Shown: positions 46,161 to 57,643, numbered from the stretch's first letter. The stretch is DNA of 64,000 nt from Ophiura sarsii (GCA_035610835.1 CM069452.1:9505109-9569108), one strand, 5' to 3'. Translations and numbers: made by a program. The notes: generated from the sequence alone by a model not told the origin.

Positions 46161-46600
46161 ATATGAATATCCTAGCTTCGCCACTGATTCAGTTATAAGA
46201 TGGAGTCTTGGACTAACACACTTCATAGCCATATATTAAGTTTTACAAGGGTATCATAAATATAATATTTACTTCTTACTTTGCACAGTAAGCATGGTAA
46301 GGTATAGGCCCTTTATTTCATGCAGTGGTTTCAAATAAGATTTCAGATCAAATGGTAATATGTTGATCTAAAGTTAAATGCATTCTCACATGTTTCATGT
46401 CATAAGGTCAATATTGTTCGATACAGGGTGTGCCAAAATGGGGTAGGCCTAACTATTTTGTTGACCACGAACTATCTCACAATCAGTCAGATATAATTGT
46501 ATGGACAATATTGTGAATTTCAACATTTTGCACGACTTTAAACTAAACTTATTTTGGAGGCATTAAAATGGGAGGGGGGGGGGGGGGATCTGTCTCATTT
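45695..46600. other. Intergenic DNA with C runs and a lone hAT-like end
   Basis: CTAACTCGGCGGCA is repeated at about 46008 and 46052, each beside a C run, and a C run of about 34 follows at 46125-46158. CTTCGCCACTG at 46173-46183 looks like the right end of a hAT-type element, but I found no matching left end or duplication. GATACAGGGTGTGCC near 46423 may be another lone terminus. Confidence 0.45.
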
Positions 46601-46682
46601 CGGTTTATTTGTATACGATCATCAATTATGTTCGATCCTGCGATCATTTGCATTTATCTATGGGATTGAACCGTGTCATTCA

Positions 46683-47990
46683 TTACTTGACTTGACTTAC
46701 ATAGGGCGGATAATTTTTCCGAACCACAATGCCTCTCCAGATCTTTCTATCCAACATAGCTGTCTTGATTTCTTCCACCTGCAGTCCTGTATCACGTTTG
46801 AGTACGTCAATGTAGGTCAGGGCTGGTCTACCACGCTTTCTTGCTCCGTGCTTTGGGATCCAATGTATAAGTTTGTGTACAAGCTCCTTGGACCCTCTGA
46901 AGCAGTGTCCAGCAAATCTTGCTCTGCGTTCTCTGATCTTGTCCGAGACTTTCGGCATGTCCCCATACAGGTCCTTATTTGTCACATGCTGACTCCAGTT
47001 GATGTTGAACACAGATCTTAGCATCCTAGTGTAGCATCCATCTAGTTGTTTACCAAGCTTTGGGGTGACTGTCCATGCCTCACATCCATAAAGGAGGACG
47101 GATTCTACTGTAGCTATGAACAGTCTTTCTTTGAGCTTTCTGGATAATGATTTAGCCTTCCATAGCTTACTAAGTTTGCCACAAGCTCTCCATGCAGCTG
47201 CTTTGCGTGTTTTGATGTCCTTTTCAGTGCTGTTCATCCAGGCTCCAAGGTATTTGAAGTCTTCCACTTTATCAAGGCGCATGCCTTCGCTTGTGGTAAT
47301 TACAGGTACTTGCGTCTGGTTGAAGGACATGTACTTCGTCTTTGCAGCGTTCATTTTGAGCCCAACTCTTCCCACTGAAGTCTCCACTCTATTGAGTAGT
47401 GATTGCGCTTGAGACACTTCCTCTCAGACAACAGTGCAATGTCGTCAGCAAAGTCTATGTCTGTTAATACGGTTGGTCCTATTCTTCTGCTGCTTCTTTT
47501 TGTTAGGTGGAATCCTAGCTCTTCTTCTCTGCCATCTATGGCCTCTCTTAGGGCATAGTCAAGAACAATGACAAAAAGATATGGAGCCAGGGTGTCTCCT
47601 TGTAGTACTCCAGCCCAGTATCTCAAACACTTCTGTTTCTCCATCTGGTGATATGACCTTTGCATTGGTGTCTTTGTATATGTCTGCTATCGCATTTGTA
47701 AGCTGGTCGGGTACACCATAGGCTTTCAATATTTGCAGCATTCGTCCCCTATGTATTGTGTCAAACGCTTTCTTCAAGTCGATAAAGGTTATGATGGCTG
47801 GCAGGTGATTTGATCTTATTCCCTCAATAATTCTTCGAAGGGCAAGTATATGACCTACAGTGGTACGTCCTACTCTGAAGCCATTTTGATTAGCTCTTAG
47901 GTGGACGTCGAGCTCCGGTCTAATTCTGTTGAGTATCATCTTGTTGTATAGCTTGGCAACAATTGAACTCAGGCTTATTACATTCATTAC
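46683..47990 (-). mobile_element. RTE-like LINE fragment, reversed, two frameshifts
   Basis: On the minus strand: SSIVAKLYNKMILNRIRPEL, NQNGFRVGRTTVGHILALRR, TFIDLKKAFDTIHRGRML (motif A), GVLQGDTLAPYLFVIVLDYA (motif B), DIDFADDIALLS (motif C, FADD), then DFKYLGAWMNS, ESVLLYGCEAWTVT, LDGCYTRMLRSVF and RRARFAGHCFRG. Frame changes near 47620 and 47410 break the ORF. The endonuclease is missing. It belongs to the same clade as 51788-54730 but is a different subfamily. Confidence 0.9.
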
Positions 47991-48020
47991 TGATATTACA
48001 AACATGTCAGTTAAAAACAA

Positions 48021-48760
48021 AACACCATCACTTTACTTTGTAGTTATTATAGTTTGCATTTATCAAACAAATTTGACAGGAATGATAAAAGTATTTTAAA
48101 ATTTGTGTATCAAAACTTGGAAATCACGTCCGTCATAGAAACAAATCGGGGAGGGAGGTACTCACGTATATTTAAGGTATACAGGAAGGCATGCGCCGCT
48201 CTTTAAACGGGTCGCCAACATTCCCTAAACATAGGGTGTGACGCCCCGGAAGATATCTAGTGAGATTCCTGGATTTTTTCTGATGAAAGACTGTGTCTGT
48301 CATTCGTTGAGAATGTAAGGTAAATATTTATAACTGTTTACAACTTTCAGGATCACAGCAGGATGAACTTAGGCCTACACTGCACTCCGATGTTTTTTAT
48401 CAACGATTTGCATTGTTTGGATCATTGATAACATCTGATGTGTCAGTTTGTAAGCAATCATTATCTTGATCATATTATGTAAAGTTATACTTAGAAAAAA
48501 TACATATCCATTGTTTTGAAAACCAGTGAACCGAATCTTATAACCATTTGGGCAAAAGTATTCGGCTTTAAGCGAAGTTGCCGGTCCATTATTTCATTGT
48601 TACCGAATCATTGTCAATCTCAAATGAAGATAGTCAATTTAATCTGTTCAAGTTACTTATTTTGGAGTCATGGGCATATTTACCACAACAGAAGACTATT
48701 TATATACCGTATAGTATTAGTTGTTTATTAAAGGTTCTTATGGTACAAATATATACATAA
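48021..48760. other. Spacer downstream of the receptor gene
   Basis: AT-rich, with no coding frame of interest. It lies 3' of the minus-strand receptor gene and may include part of its 3' UTR if the near polyadenylation signal is not used. Confidence 0.5.
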
Positions 48761-48764
48761 AATC

Positions 48765-48770
48765 TTTATT
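48765..48770 (-). terminator. Polyadenylation signal of the receptor gene
   Basis: AATAAA on the minus strand, 54 bases after the receptor stop codon at 48824-48826. A single canonical hexamer this close to the stop is plausible as the functional signal; this is inferred from position. Confidence 0.5.
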
Positions 48771-48823
48771 TACTAAAAAAGCGAGATATGGCCAGATGGG
48801 TACATTTCGAATATTAGTGTAAA

Positions 48824-50980
48824 TTATGGTTCACTCTGTTGACGCCTGTCCTTAAAAACATACGCAATTCTTGCGTAACTAGTCAAGTCACACGTTGCCG
48901 GTCCAGGAATCGGACAAGTCTCCTGTCCCTCGTCCAATGATTTGTCCACAATGTTCTCCATGGAAGCTGTGAAATCAAGTTCAGCATAGGACATTGGTAT
49001 GTGTGATGGACTTAATAGCACAATATTGGGCGAGTCCGGCTCTTCACAATATCCGCTGCTCGAACTATCTGATCTTGTTGTATCGCGATTTCGTCTTCGT
49101 CTACGTCTGTAGTTCACATAATCTGGTGATTCATCAGAATCGCACGCAGCGTGATCTGGCGAGGTGACGTCAGATATCACATCCATGTTGACGTAGTCAT
49201 GTTGGGATATGTCCAGATCTATTGGTACTAACACAGTGCGTGATGTAGACAATGGTGAGAGGTCTGGGAGTGAGATGGCTAAGTTTATCTTATGAAGCGA
49301 TGCCGAGTTCGAATCCTCTTGTATTTTCGGCATGGCACGTCGCGTTGGCCTTTGATATTGATTGGCCTGTGCTACCACCGTATGGCTACGCACTCTTTTG
49401 GGTGAAAAGTAGACGTGGCTGCTTGCTCCTTTTGGAAGATCGTAATCTGATAAACGACGGTCACTTCCATGGTTAACTTCATCACCGCATAGATTCTTTG
49501 AGGGGCATTTCTCGGCTAGACAACGCTCGTCATCAACATTAGCCGACATGCTATTGTTAGGATTAGCATATAGTTGCTCCGTTTGTTTGTTGTCGCTATG
49601 GAGAGATGTGTGTCTACTATCATTATCTTGTATACGATCATAATCAGAATCATTATAATTGACAAGATCAATGACACCTAGATTACAAGTTTTATTATTG
49701 GTTTGATTAAGCCGAGCTGTTTCCTCAGCGGTACTGCCACACGGACGTCGGTAGTTATTCAGATCACTTAGAGAGCTCTTATTAAACTCCATGTTGCCAT
49801 GATGCCGATTTCTAAACAGAAGTGTCCCTTTAATTATTGCGAAGGTAACGATAGCAATGACAATACCTGCAAAAATCCATCCGAAAATAGCACCGGTTGT
49901 CAAGGATGATGATCTGTTGTTTTTGTTATGTCGGGGTGAAGGTTTGAGTGTCCATCCGGGGTTTCCCGTCACACCGGAAGAATTACTACCTTGCACAACT
50001 AATCTGATATGATCTGTATTCCGCAATCGCGTTGAGGTTTCAATGACACATAATACTAAGACATTGTTTTCACTAAGTTGAGGAGACATTAATGTCAAAA
50101 TTTGTCCGTTGTCCCCTTCTATGACTAATCTATCTGGATCTTGATTTAGTCCCGTTATCAGTTGCCCATTCCAATACCAAAAGTAAGAGATAGCGGTGAT
50201 GCCTTCACCCACGCAATTAAATTGCACCTTTTCTTGGCCAACTTTTACGGGGTCATGACTCGCGTAAATACGGACATGAGGAACCAAGCGTAACGGCGTC
50301 ACGGAACAACTCTTTGGAGCGTCAAATCCAGGTGAAGTGGCCTTACAAACAAATTCAACCCCGTTGTCCACTTCAAGTAATGTACGTTCATAGTAGCCTT
50401 CAAACTGTGTATCGGAGAGTGATGTTTTGAGTGGTACCCCTTCCCGATACCATGTAAGTGTAGCTGGGGGAACCCCTCCTCTTGAGATGCACACCAATCT
50501 CATGGTCTGTCCTGGATATAGTTGATCTGAAGGATCCGTAGCACAAAGTGGGTAGCTAGAATCTGGGGGGATTGGTCCATGTATTATAATAGAGTTGGTT
50601 GAAATAGTCTCCCATTCATTAGTGGGCGTGTAATCCCGCGTGTAATAACCACATGAGTAGTTTCCAGCATCCTCCGTTGTAACATTGGTGATTTGCAAAT
50701 TGTAGCTACTACCATCGCCACCAATGACAGACAAGCGGTTGATAAGGTTCACCGTCAAATTAGTCTTTAATGTCACTTCGTAATCCTCGGTAAGATAAGT
50801 TTTCCGAGTAGAAGAATACCAATACACAGGGGAAGATCTGTGTGCTGATGATGGTAGTATTAAACACTCGGCCACAACGGTGCCACCTTCATGCACCATA
50901 TATGTCTGATGTATAGGAACAGCACGGCAGTATTGAGCAGATACTGCAACTCCAAAGACCACAAGAACAAACGTCCACAT
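48824..50980 (-). CDS. Three-Ig-domain transmembrane receptor with tyrosine-motif tail
   Basis: A 718-residue intronless frame. Residues 1-20 form a signal peptide (MWTFVLVVFGVAV..). Ig-like domains: 1 at about 25-133 (Cys39, Trp54, DAGNYSC with Cys110), 2 at about 148-230 (Cys164, Trp177, Cys212), 3 at about 236-330 (Cys256, Trp268, Cys311). NxS/T sites include N74, N99, N107 and N333. A membrane span lies at about 364-384, followed by basic residues. The tail carries YxxP at Y410, Y471, Y513 (YDLP), Y524 and Y542; YVNM at Y596; YVNY at Y621; MSYAEL at Y665 (ITIM-like); TSYARI at Y702 (ITSM-type). Known partners of such motifs are Crk-type, Grb2/PI3K and SHP-type SH2 proteins. The ATG has A at -3. 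Role inferred: cell-surface recognition and phosphotyrosine signalling. The ligand is unknown and no orthologue is claimed. Confidence 0.9.
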   Translation of the reverse strand: MWTFVLVVFGVAVSAQYCRAVPIHQTYMVHEGGTVVAECLILPSSAHRSSPVYWYSSTRKTYLTEDYEVTLKTNLTVNLINRLSVIGGDGSSYNLQITNVTTEDAGNYSCGYYTRDYTPTNEWETISTNSIIIHGPIPPDSSYPLCATDPSDQLYPGQTMRLVCISRGGVPPATLTWYREGVPLKTSLSDTQFEGYYERTLLEVDNGVEFVCKATSPGFDAPKSCSVTPLRLVPHVRIYASHDPVKVGQEKVQFNCVGEGITAISYFWYWNGQLITGLNQDPDRLVIEGDNGQILTLMSPQLSENNVLVLCVIETSTRLRNTDHIRLVVQGSNSSGVTGNPGWTLKPSPRHNKNNRSSSLTTGAIFGWIFAGIVIAIVTFAIIKGTLLFRNRHHGNMEFNKSSLSDLNNYRRPCGSTAEETARLNQTNNKTCNLGVIDLVNYNDSDYDRIQDNDSRHTSLHSDNKQTEQLYANPNNSMSANVDDERCLAEKCPSKNLCGDEVNHGSDRRLSDYDLPKGASSHVYFSPKRVRSHTVVAQANQYQRPTRRAMPKIQEDSNSASLHKINLAISLPDLSPLSTSRTVLVPIDLDISQHDYVNMDVISDVTSPDHAACDSDESPDYVNYRRRRRRNRDTTRSDSSSSGYCEEPDSPNIVLLSPSHIPMSYAELDFTASMENIVDKSLDEGQETCPIPGPATCDLTSYARIAYVFKDRRQQSEP

Positions 50981-51780
50981 TTTTGATACGTATGGTTGTG
51001 TGTGCAGTGTGGAGAATGAAACTTGTGATTATGTTTTGAAGTTTTCACTGCTGCTGTGTTATGAACTTTACTCGTCATAGGTCGACTACGAAGGCGTGCA
51101 ACATACACAAAGTTGATAACGAGGCCATGTTGAACTGTGTGGGCTACTGCCACTGGTAGGCAACATAGGATGTGTGTATAGGATGTGAATGAGCAGATGA
51201 GTGGAAACTTTTTTGAACTTTTATTCAGTCTCTATCGACCCCTTCCGGGGGTATGAGAGAACATGTACATAAACAATATGATAGATGGCGCTCTTGCCCA
51301 ACAATATACAGTGAGAAGAATAATAATACCTGTATACAATGAAGAAGTTAGATAGTTATACAAATAAATAAAATTATTTATAAAACATATGCAAGTATAA
51401 AACATGCTTGGAAACACTGAAATGGCGGCCATTTTGGTTTGAAAGTATGTTATCAAAGCAATAATACTAGATATGAGTTTATAGTGGTCTAACACATACA
51501 GCCCATTGTTAAAACTATACTCTGATCATGCATGTTGGTTCATATATGCCAATTTATGGAATTTTACCATTTGAGGAGCCCATTTTGGCGGCCACTGGAC
51601 ACCTGCTGGTATAGGAGTTGCGACCACCAGCAAACAATAGCAACTGAAAGACTTTATGATGGCATAAAATAAAAACACCAGGGTTAGAGTCCCTGATAAT
51701 CTCCCAAATGCTGAAACCTCCTCACTTCAAAGTGAAAATGATGACGTCAGTGCCTTAAATCCTCAGGGGACTACACCAGG
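50981..51780. other. Upstream region of the receptor gene
   Basis: No clear TATA box precedes the minus-strand receptor ATG. Sequence from 50981 to 51150 is moderately GC-richer and may be 5' UTR and core promoter. Beyond 51200 it is AT-rich and unrecognised, with ATGGCGGCCATTTTGG near 51420 and a similar phrase near 51576. Confidence 0.45.
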
Positions 51781-51787
51781 AAGGGCA

Positions 51788-54730
51788 GTGACTGATAACG
51801 GTGAAAGTAAAATGAAACCGCATTTTCTGAAATGCAAGAAAGTGATGAACATTGCAACCCTAAACGCAAGAACGATTAGGAACACAAACAAACAACTTGA
51901 GCTGTGTGCTTTAGCTCAACAATATAAAATTGACATTATTGGAATCCAAAAGCATCGGATAGTTCATATATAGATGAACATAAGATATAATAATATCATA
52001 GAGGGCTACCAACTTGTCACAGCATCTGCTACTAGAAATAGACAAGGAGCTGCAGTGGGTCCGGGTGGAGTTGGCATCTGGTTAAGTCCACGAGCACAAC
52101 GAGCCATATCCTCAATCTGCTACATACGTAAGCACCAAAAACTACGATTATATTTTCATACTCTCCCACCAATGTGGCAAGTGAAGATGAGGTAAGAGAC
52201 TACTATAACGAGATGAAAGAAACTGCCAAATCAGTACCGGCCCATAATTTCTTGACAGTAATTGGGGACTTTAATGCTCGAATTGGTAACGACATGGCTC
52301 CTTTTGCCTACCATCGTGACCATGAAACCACAAACAGGAACGGGGAAATATTAGAAGAGTTTGCAATGGAAAATAACCTAGTTATTACAAACACCAGATT
52401 CCAAAAGAAAGTAACAAAACTATGGACCTGTATTCTACCAAGTGGATTCAGAGCACAACTTGACTACATCCTGATCAGAAAGAAATGGCAAAATAGTATT
52501 CTGAACACAGAAGCCTACAATTCGTTTGCAAGTATTGGATCCAATCATATATAGATTAGATTCAGCCTATACGAGCAAACAGCAAAAACCAAGCCAAAGA
52601 AAGTGAAATACAACTGGAATAAGCTTGTCCAAGATTCAGAACTGCAAGACCAATATTTTGCGAAGTCAGAAACAAATACACACTACTAAACGACACCTGT
52701 GATGACAATCCAACAGTGACATATGGAAACTTTATCACAGCAAATCTAGAAACTGCCGAGAAACTACTACCAAAAATATATAAGAAGAGGCAAAAGGCAT
52801 TGTGTTATAGTAGAAAAGTAGAAACTGCCAGAAAGAAACTAAGATAGAAGTATGAAAAACATGTCACAGAAGACAGTAAAAAGTCTGCACAAGTTGAAGC
52901 AGGTAAACGAGAACTCGACCAAGCCTATGATCATGATGATGAGGTCAATTCTGAATACCTGGACAAGAAATTAAAAGAAGTGGAAAAGGCAACCCCAAAC
53001 GTGCAGCACAGATTATCTTGGGAGCTCATTAACGAAGTAAGTGGAAGGAAAACCTCTAGGAATGGAATCATCAAAGGAAAGACAAAGGAAGAACGTGTCA
53101 ATAATTGGTACTGCCACTTCCAACAACTCCACCGGAAATCCACCGGTAATGACGATGAAGACATCCCAAAGATTTTCGAAGAACTACCAATCAAGTGTAC
53201 TGCCTTCAATAACACTGAGTACCAGAAAGCCAAGAAATCTATCAACAATCAAGGAGGGGAACAGTTTTGGAGAGGACAACATTCCACCTGAACTCCTGAC
53301 AAGATGCAATCTTGATGATTTAATACTGGACATCTGTAATAAGGCCCTCATAGAAAAGCAAAAACCTGACCAGTAGGCAATATTGAACCTGATTCCAGTC
53401 CCAAAATCTGGTGACCTAAGTCAAGCAGGAAACTAGAGGCATATATCCGAACTCCATTGTGGCCAAGACATATAACAGAATGATTCTCAACAGAATAAGA
53501 CCTCACCTGGATGAATACTTCGAACTAACCAGAATGGCTTCCGCGAGGGAAGAGGCACTACCTCACACATTCTTGGGCTCAGGAGATTCATCGAAGGTAT
53601 ACATTCCAATAATCTCTCTGCAGTCATAGCATTCATTGACTTTAAAATGGCATTCGACACCATACATCGTGGGGAAATGATCAAGATACTTAAAGCATAC
53701 GGCATCCCACAAGTTATAACAGATGCAATTGATGAAACTTACAGAAGCACAAGAGCCAAAGTTATATCACCTGATGGTGACACGGAACTGTTCGACATCC
53801 TAGCAGGAGTACTCAAAGGAGATACCCTTGCCCCTACCTTTTCATAATCATCCTTGATTATTGCTTAAGAATAGCTATCAGTGGGAGAGAAGAGGAACTA
53901 GGACTCACCATCAAGTCTAGACAAAGTCGAAGAATAGGTCCAAAGAAAGTCACGGATCTTGACTTTACAGATGACATAGCGTTACTTTCTGACACTAAGG
54001 AGCAGGCACAGAAGCTGCTGAAATATGTTGAGGAAGCAGCTCTCAAAACTGGGCTCCACATGAATGTCAAGAAAACCAAATGCATGGTATTTCACCAAAT
54101 ACAAGCGGTACAGCTAAAAACCTCTGATGGAAGTAACCTAGACAACGTATAGAGGACTTCAAATACCTGGGAGCTTGGGTAGGTACTGTAGCCAGCATGA
54201 CATACAAATACGTAAAGCACTTGCTTGGAAGGCCTGCAATGCTCTGAACAAAGTGTGGAAATCCAGCCTCTGTCGAAAAATAAAAATCAGACTTTTCCAA
54301 GCTACTGTTCAAAGTGTTCTACTGTATGGAGCTGAGACATGGACCATCACCAACAGACTGAAGAAATCTCTAGATGGATGCTACACTAGAATGCTGAGAA
54401 CTGCACTCAACATTAGTTGGAAAGACAAGGTACCGAACAAAGACCTGTATGGAAACTTACAAAAGGTATCAGAAAACATCACAGATCGAAGGATGAGATT
54501 TGCCGGGCATTGCATGAGAAGAGAAAATGAGATAGTATCTGACCTTCTGCTATGGAGACCCAAACACGGACATACATCTGTCGGCCGCCCAGCCTTAACA
54601 TACTTGGACATCTTGGCGAAAGACACAGGACTGAATGATGAGGAGATGAAAGCATGCATGAGGGACAGAGTAATATGGCGAGCCATCACGAAGACCGATC
54701 GAGATCGACATAAGTAGTAAGTAAGCAGTC
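51788..54730 (+). mobile_element. Nearly full-length RTE-like LINE, heavily mutated
   Basis: Endonuclease: NIATLNARTIRNTNKQLE and YKIDIIGIQKHR, a gap, TVIGDFNARIGND (GDFN block), LDYILIRKKW and SNHI in place of the usual SDH. RT: WELINEVSGRK, NQNGFREGRGTTSHILGLRR, AVIAFIDFKMAFDTIHRGEM (motif A), AGVLKGDTLAP (motif B, Lys for Gln), LDFTDDIALLS (motif C, TDD). C-terminal: LYGAETWTITNRLKKSLDGC and RRMRFAGHCMRREN. At least six stops or shifts. It ends near AAGTAGTAAGTAAG. All catalytic blocks are recognisable, so about 2.9 kb is close to the original length. Same strand as the next LINE, opposite to the receptor gene. Confidence 0.9.
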
Positions 54731-54975
54731 TGTAGCTATGCTCTATTCCAACCCATTTGATGCCAGATTGACTGTTTTGAAGATAGACATTTTTAAGGTA
54801 ACTGTCTCATTTTACCCCTCCCCATATAATTATATCTAGAAACACCGTGAATTTGTAATACACATTATGAAGAATAGTTTATACTAAGGGATGTAGAGAA
54901 TCAGTATGGTCGAAATTTGCCGACCCCCTTCCCATATTTCATTTTCCTCTTAAGCCACTTGGAAATTAGTAATGA
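54731..54975. other. Short spacer
   Basis: Unrecognised AT-rich sequence between two LINEs. Confidence 0.45.
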
Positions 54976-54977
54976 TA

Positions 54978-55805
54978 AATAATAAATAAGCATTTATAAT
55001 GCGCCATTTATCTAGAAACAAGTTCTAATCCAAGGCGCAATGAACAAACAAGAAAAACAATACAGTAAAGTAGAAATCACAGAAAAAACATGATCTGTAA
55101 CAATCTTGCGCTGAAAAAAAAACAACCAACAAATTGTTACGTGCTAAAAATATGACCAAAAACAATTACAAATTGAAAATGAAAAACAATAACAATAGCA
55201 TGGCAAACAAAATGTAAAAATCAAAACAGTTGAAATTAGCAGTCATAAGCAGCATTGAATAAGAATGTTTTGAGTCCTGATTTAAACCAATGGAGTATAT
55301 GGAGAGAGAAGGTCGGTTATATAAGAAGGTGCCATAAACCTTTCCATGTCAGAATTAGAGTTTTAAATTTGATCCGTTCGCGAACAGGTAACCACCAGTG
55401 ACGACTCCGTAGAGTAGGTGTAATATGATCAAATTTGCGAGTCTTTGTTAAAACGCGAGCAGATGAGTTCTGTATGCAGTTTCTTGAGTTGTTGTTTAGT
55501 TATTCCATTTAGTAAAGTATTTCCATTATCTAGGCGTGATGTTACAAAAGCATGCAATTGTATTTCTGCTGTATCCTTAGAGAGAAGTTTTGTTACGTAA
55601 CCGAGGTTTCTAATTTGGAAATATGCTGATTGACACACCTTTTTGACATGGTTCTCCATTGATGACGTAGAATCAAGATATATTCCCAAATTGCGAACAT
55701 TGGTAGAGGCAGAAATAGTTGAAGAACCAATCTGAATATTGTTATTCTGGATCTTATTTTGAGCATTTTTTGAAGATATAATAACCAGTTGGGTAGTATT
55801 GTGTT
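54978..55805 (-). mobile_element. L2-type LINE 3' fragment, reversed
   Basis: Minus-strand frames give NVRNLGIYLDSTSSMENHV, CQSAYFQIRNLGYVTKLLS and AFVTSRLDNGNTLLNGI, the post-catalytic part of an L2-type RT, then KFDHITPTL and HWWLPVRERIKFKTL in shifted frames. The 3' tail GGCGCATTATAAATGC (54992-55007) matches the intact LINE at 37554-40026. The 5' truncation is near 55805. Frameshifted and inactive. Confidence 0.82.
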
Positions 55806-55909
55806 ACATCTATGTGCTGGTCACCCCGCCCGTGGTTAAACTGCTCATTACATGAGCACAAACTGTTAGAAGTCAATTTTTGATGTTTCAGTTTAGACCA
55901 TGTTTAGCA

Positions 55910-57525
55910 CGTAACCCTTACCGAATTACTCAGATGCGCACTGGGCTAGTAACCCCTGTACCTGTAATCTTATTGCCACAAGTCCCAAAACCAAGCCTCG
56001 AAAGAAAACGGACGGATCATAACAAAAAGGACATAAGCATGCCCACCGACTACGAGAAACGGAATTGCGAATAATGGAGGTCACTATACGTGGACTTCGT
56101 TCAAACATCGGAGAACTTGCCAACATTTGCTCAATAAAGAAACCGTCTATTGTCATTGTTGTTGAAACATTCCTTGATGAGACTGTACCTGATGGAGCTG
56201 ATTGCATCTCTATTCCAGGCTACTCAATGTGCTGTCGCAGAGACAGAAAGGCAACCTCTGGTGGTGGCATTGCTGTCTACTGTTTAGAAGGGATTGTCAT
56301 ACACCACGACCCAAGGAATGATCCAAAAGACTACGAACTCATCTGGTTCACAGTAGCTCTGAAATCTCAAAAGCTTCTGATTGCCGCTGTTTATAGAACA
56401 CCTAGTGATAGCAGTGATGTCATCGACTACCTGGACTCAAACACTCTTCAAAAAATGAGCACACTTGGAGCCAACTCAATTATGCTTGTCGGTGATTTCA
56501 ATGTCCACCACACTGACTGGTTAGGAAGTCGCACTGATGCAGCTGGGCGACGCACCCTTCAACTAGCTAACTCTCTAGAATCCTGGACCTTGTCATGACT
56601 GATCTGCCAGCAACTTCAACCACATCTGCTAGACTGGGTACCTCAGACCACAACCCTGTACTGGTGTGCTTAGATGTTCCAGTATACAGAGACAAACCAC
56701 ACAGGAGGAAAGTCTGGAGATACGATAAGGCCGATTATTGGGGATTAAGAGGTCACCTTGCTTCCACAAACTGGTCAAGAGTGTATTCCAGAAGAAAGAT
56801 CCTGGAACTGCTTGCTCTAATGCCACCAATATCATCTGCGATGCTATCGACCTGTTCATCCCAAGTAAGACAGTCACCAATAGGACGGGAGACAAGGTTT
56901 GGTTCAACGATGAATGCCGTATAGGGCATCTAAAAAGAAGTATCGTCTCTTTAAGAAAGCCAAAAAGGACCAAACTGAAGCCAACAAGGCAAAGTTCGCT
57001 GAAGCTAGACATTCCTACAACAAAGCTGAGAAGCAAGCTAGAAGATCTTACAACGCCAAATTGAGAAAAGATCTGGCAGACAAAACGCTGAGCAGCAAAA
57101 AATGGTGGAGAATACACTCTCTGTGGCAGAACAGCTCGATCTGAGGTTCCAGTGATTGATCATCAAACGTTACCCACATCACAAGCAAGGGACAAGGCAG
57201 AAGCTTTTTGTCAGACATTTGCAGAAAAATGCAGACTCCAAAGACCAGGCTCCACATGTTCATCCTTCAACAAACAAATGTTTTGGCAAGATAGTCTTCA
57301 AACCCAAGGATGTAAGAAAACTGCTAAAACAGCTCAATCCAGATAAAGCCACTGGACCAGACCTTATCCCCATCAAGGTTCTAAAGGAATGCTGTGCTGA
57401 GCTGGCCAGCCCGCTCTGCAGGCTTTTTGACCTCTGCTTCAAGCATGGTGTGTTTCCATACCAATGGAAGATAGCCTCTGTCACTCCAATTCACAAGAGA
57501 GGTTCCAAGGCTGACCCAACAAATA
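55910..57525 (+). mobile_element. CR1/jockey-like LINE: endonuclease and start of RT
   Basis: Frame 56065-56598 encodes an apurinic-type endonuclease: RGLRSNIGELANICSIKKPS, ETFLDETVPDGADCISIPGY, SGGGIAVYC, LLIAAVYRTPSDSSD and MLVGDFNVHHTDWLGSRTD. SDHNPVLVCLD follows in a new frame. Then come the linker (SSKKWWRIHSLW) and RT start (LKQLNPDKATGPDLIPIKVL, WKIASVTPIHKRGSKADP). The sequence switches to segmental duplication copy B at about 57525, before motif A, so this LINE is truncated at its 3' side, the reverse of normal 5' truncation. Several shifts are present. Confidence 0.85.
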
Positions 57526-57643
57526 GAGAGAAAATCCGTTTGTCGTAGGTAAGAACTACAATCATTGGGGAATCATATTAAGCCAAACATACGAAGTAGT
57601 CTAGTAGGAAATATTCTGAATTTCACCGAGAAAAGAACAGAAG

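Noticed and set aside
46004..46183. Complete hAT-type element ending at CTTCGCCACTG
   Set aside because: No matching left terminus or target duplication was found, so only a lone end is noted.
49252..49476. Plus-strand 74-codon frame within the receptor gene
   Set aside because: Antisense shadow of the receptor coding sequence.
48824..50980. Direct orthologue of PD-1 or another named vertebrate checkpoint receptor
   Set aside because: Motif order is similar, but the three-Ig ectodomain and long YxxP-rich tail differ; motif resemblance alone does not show orthology.
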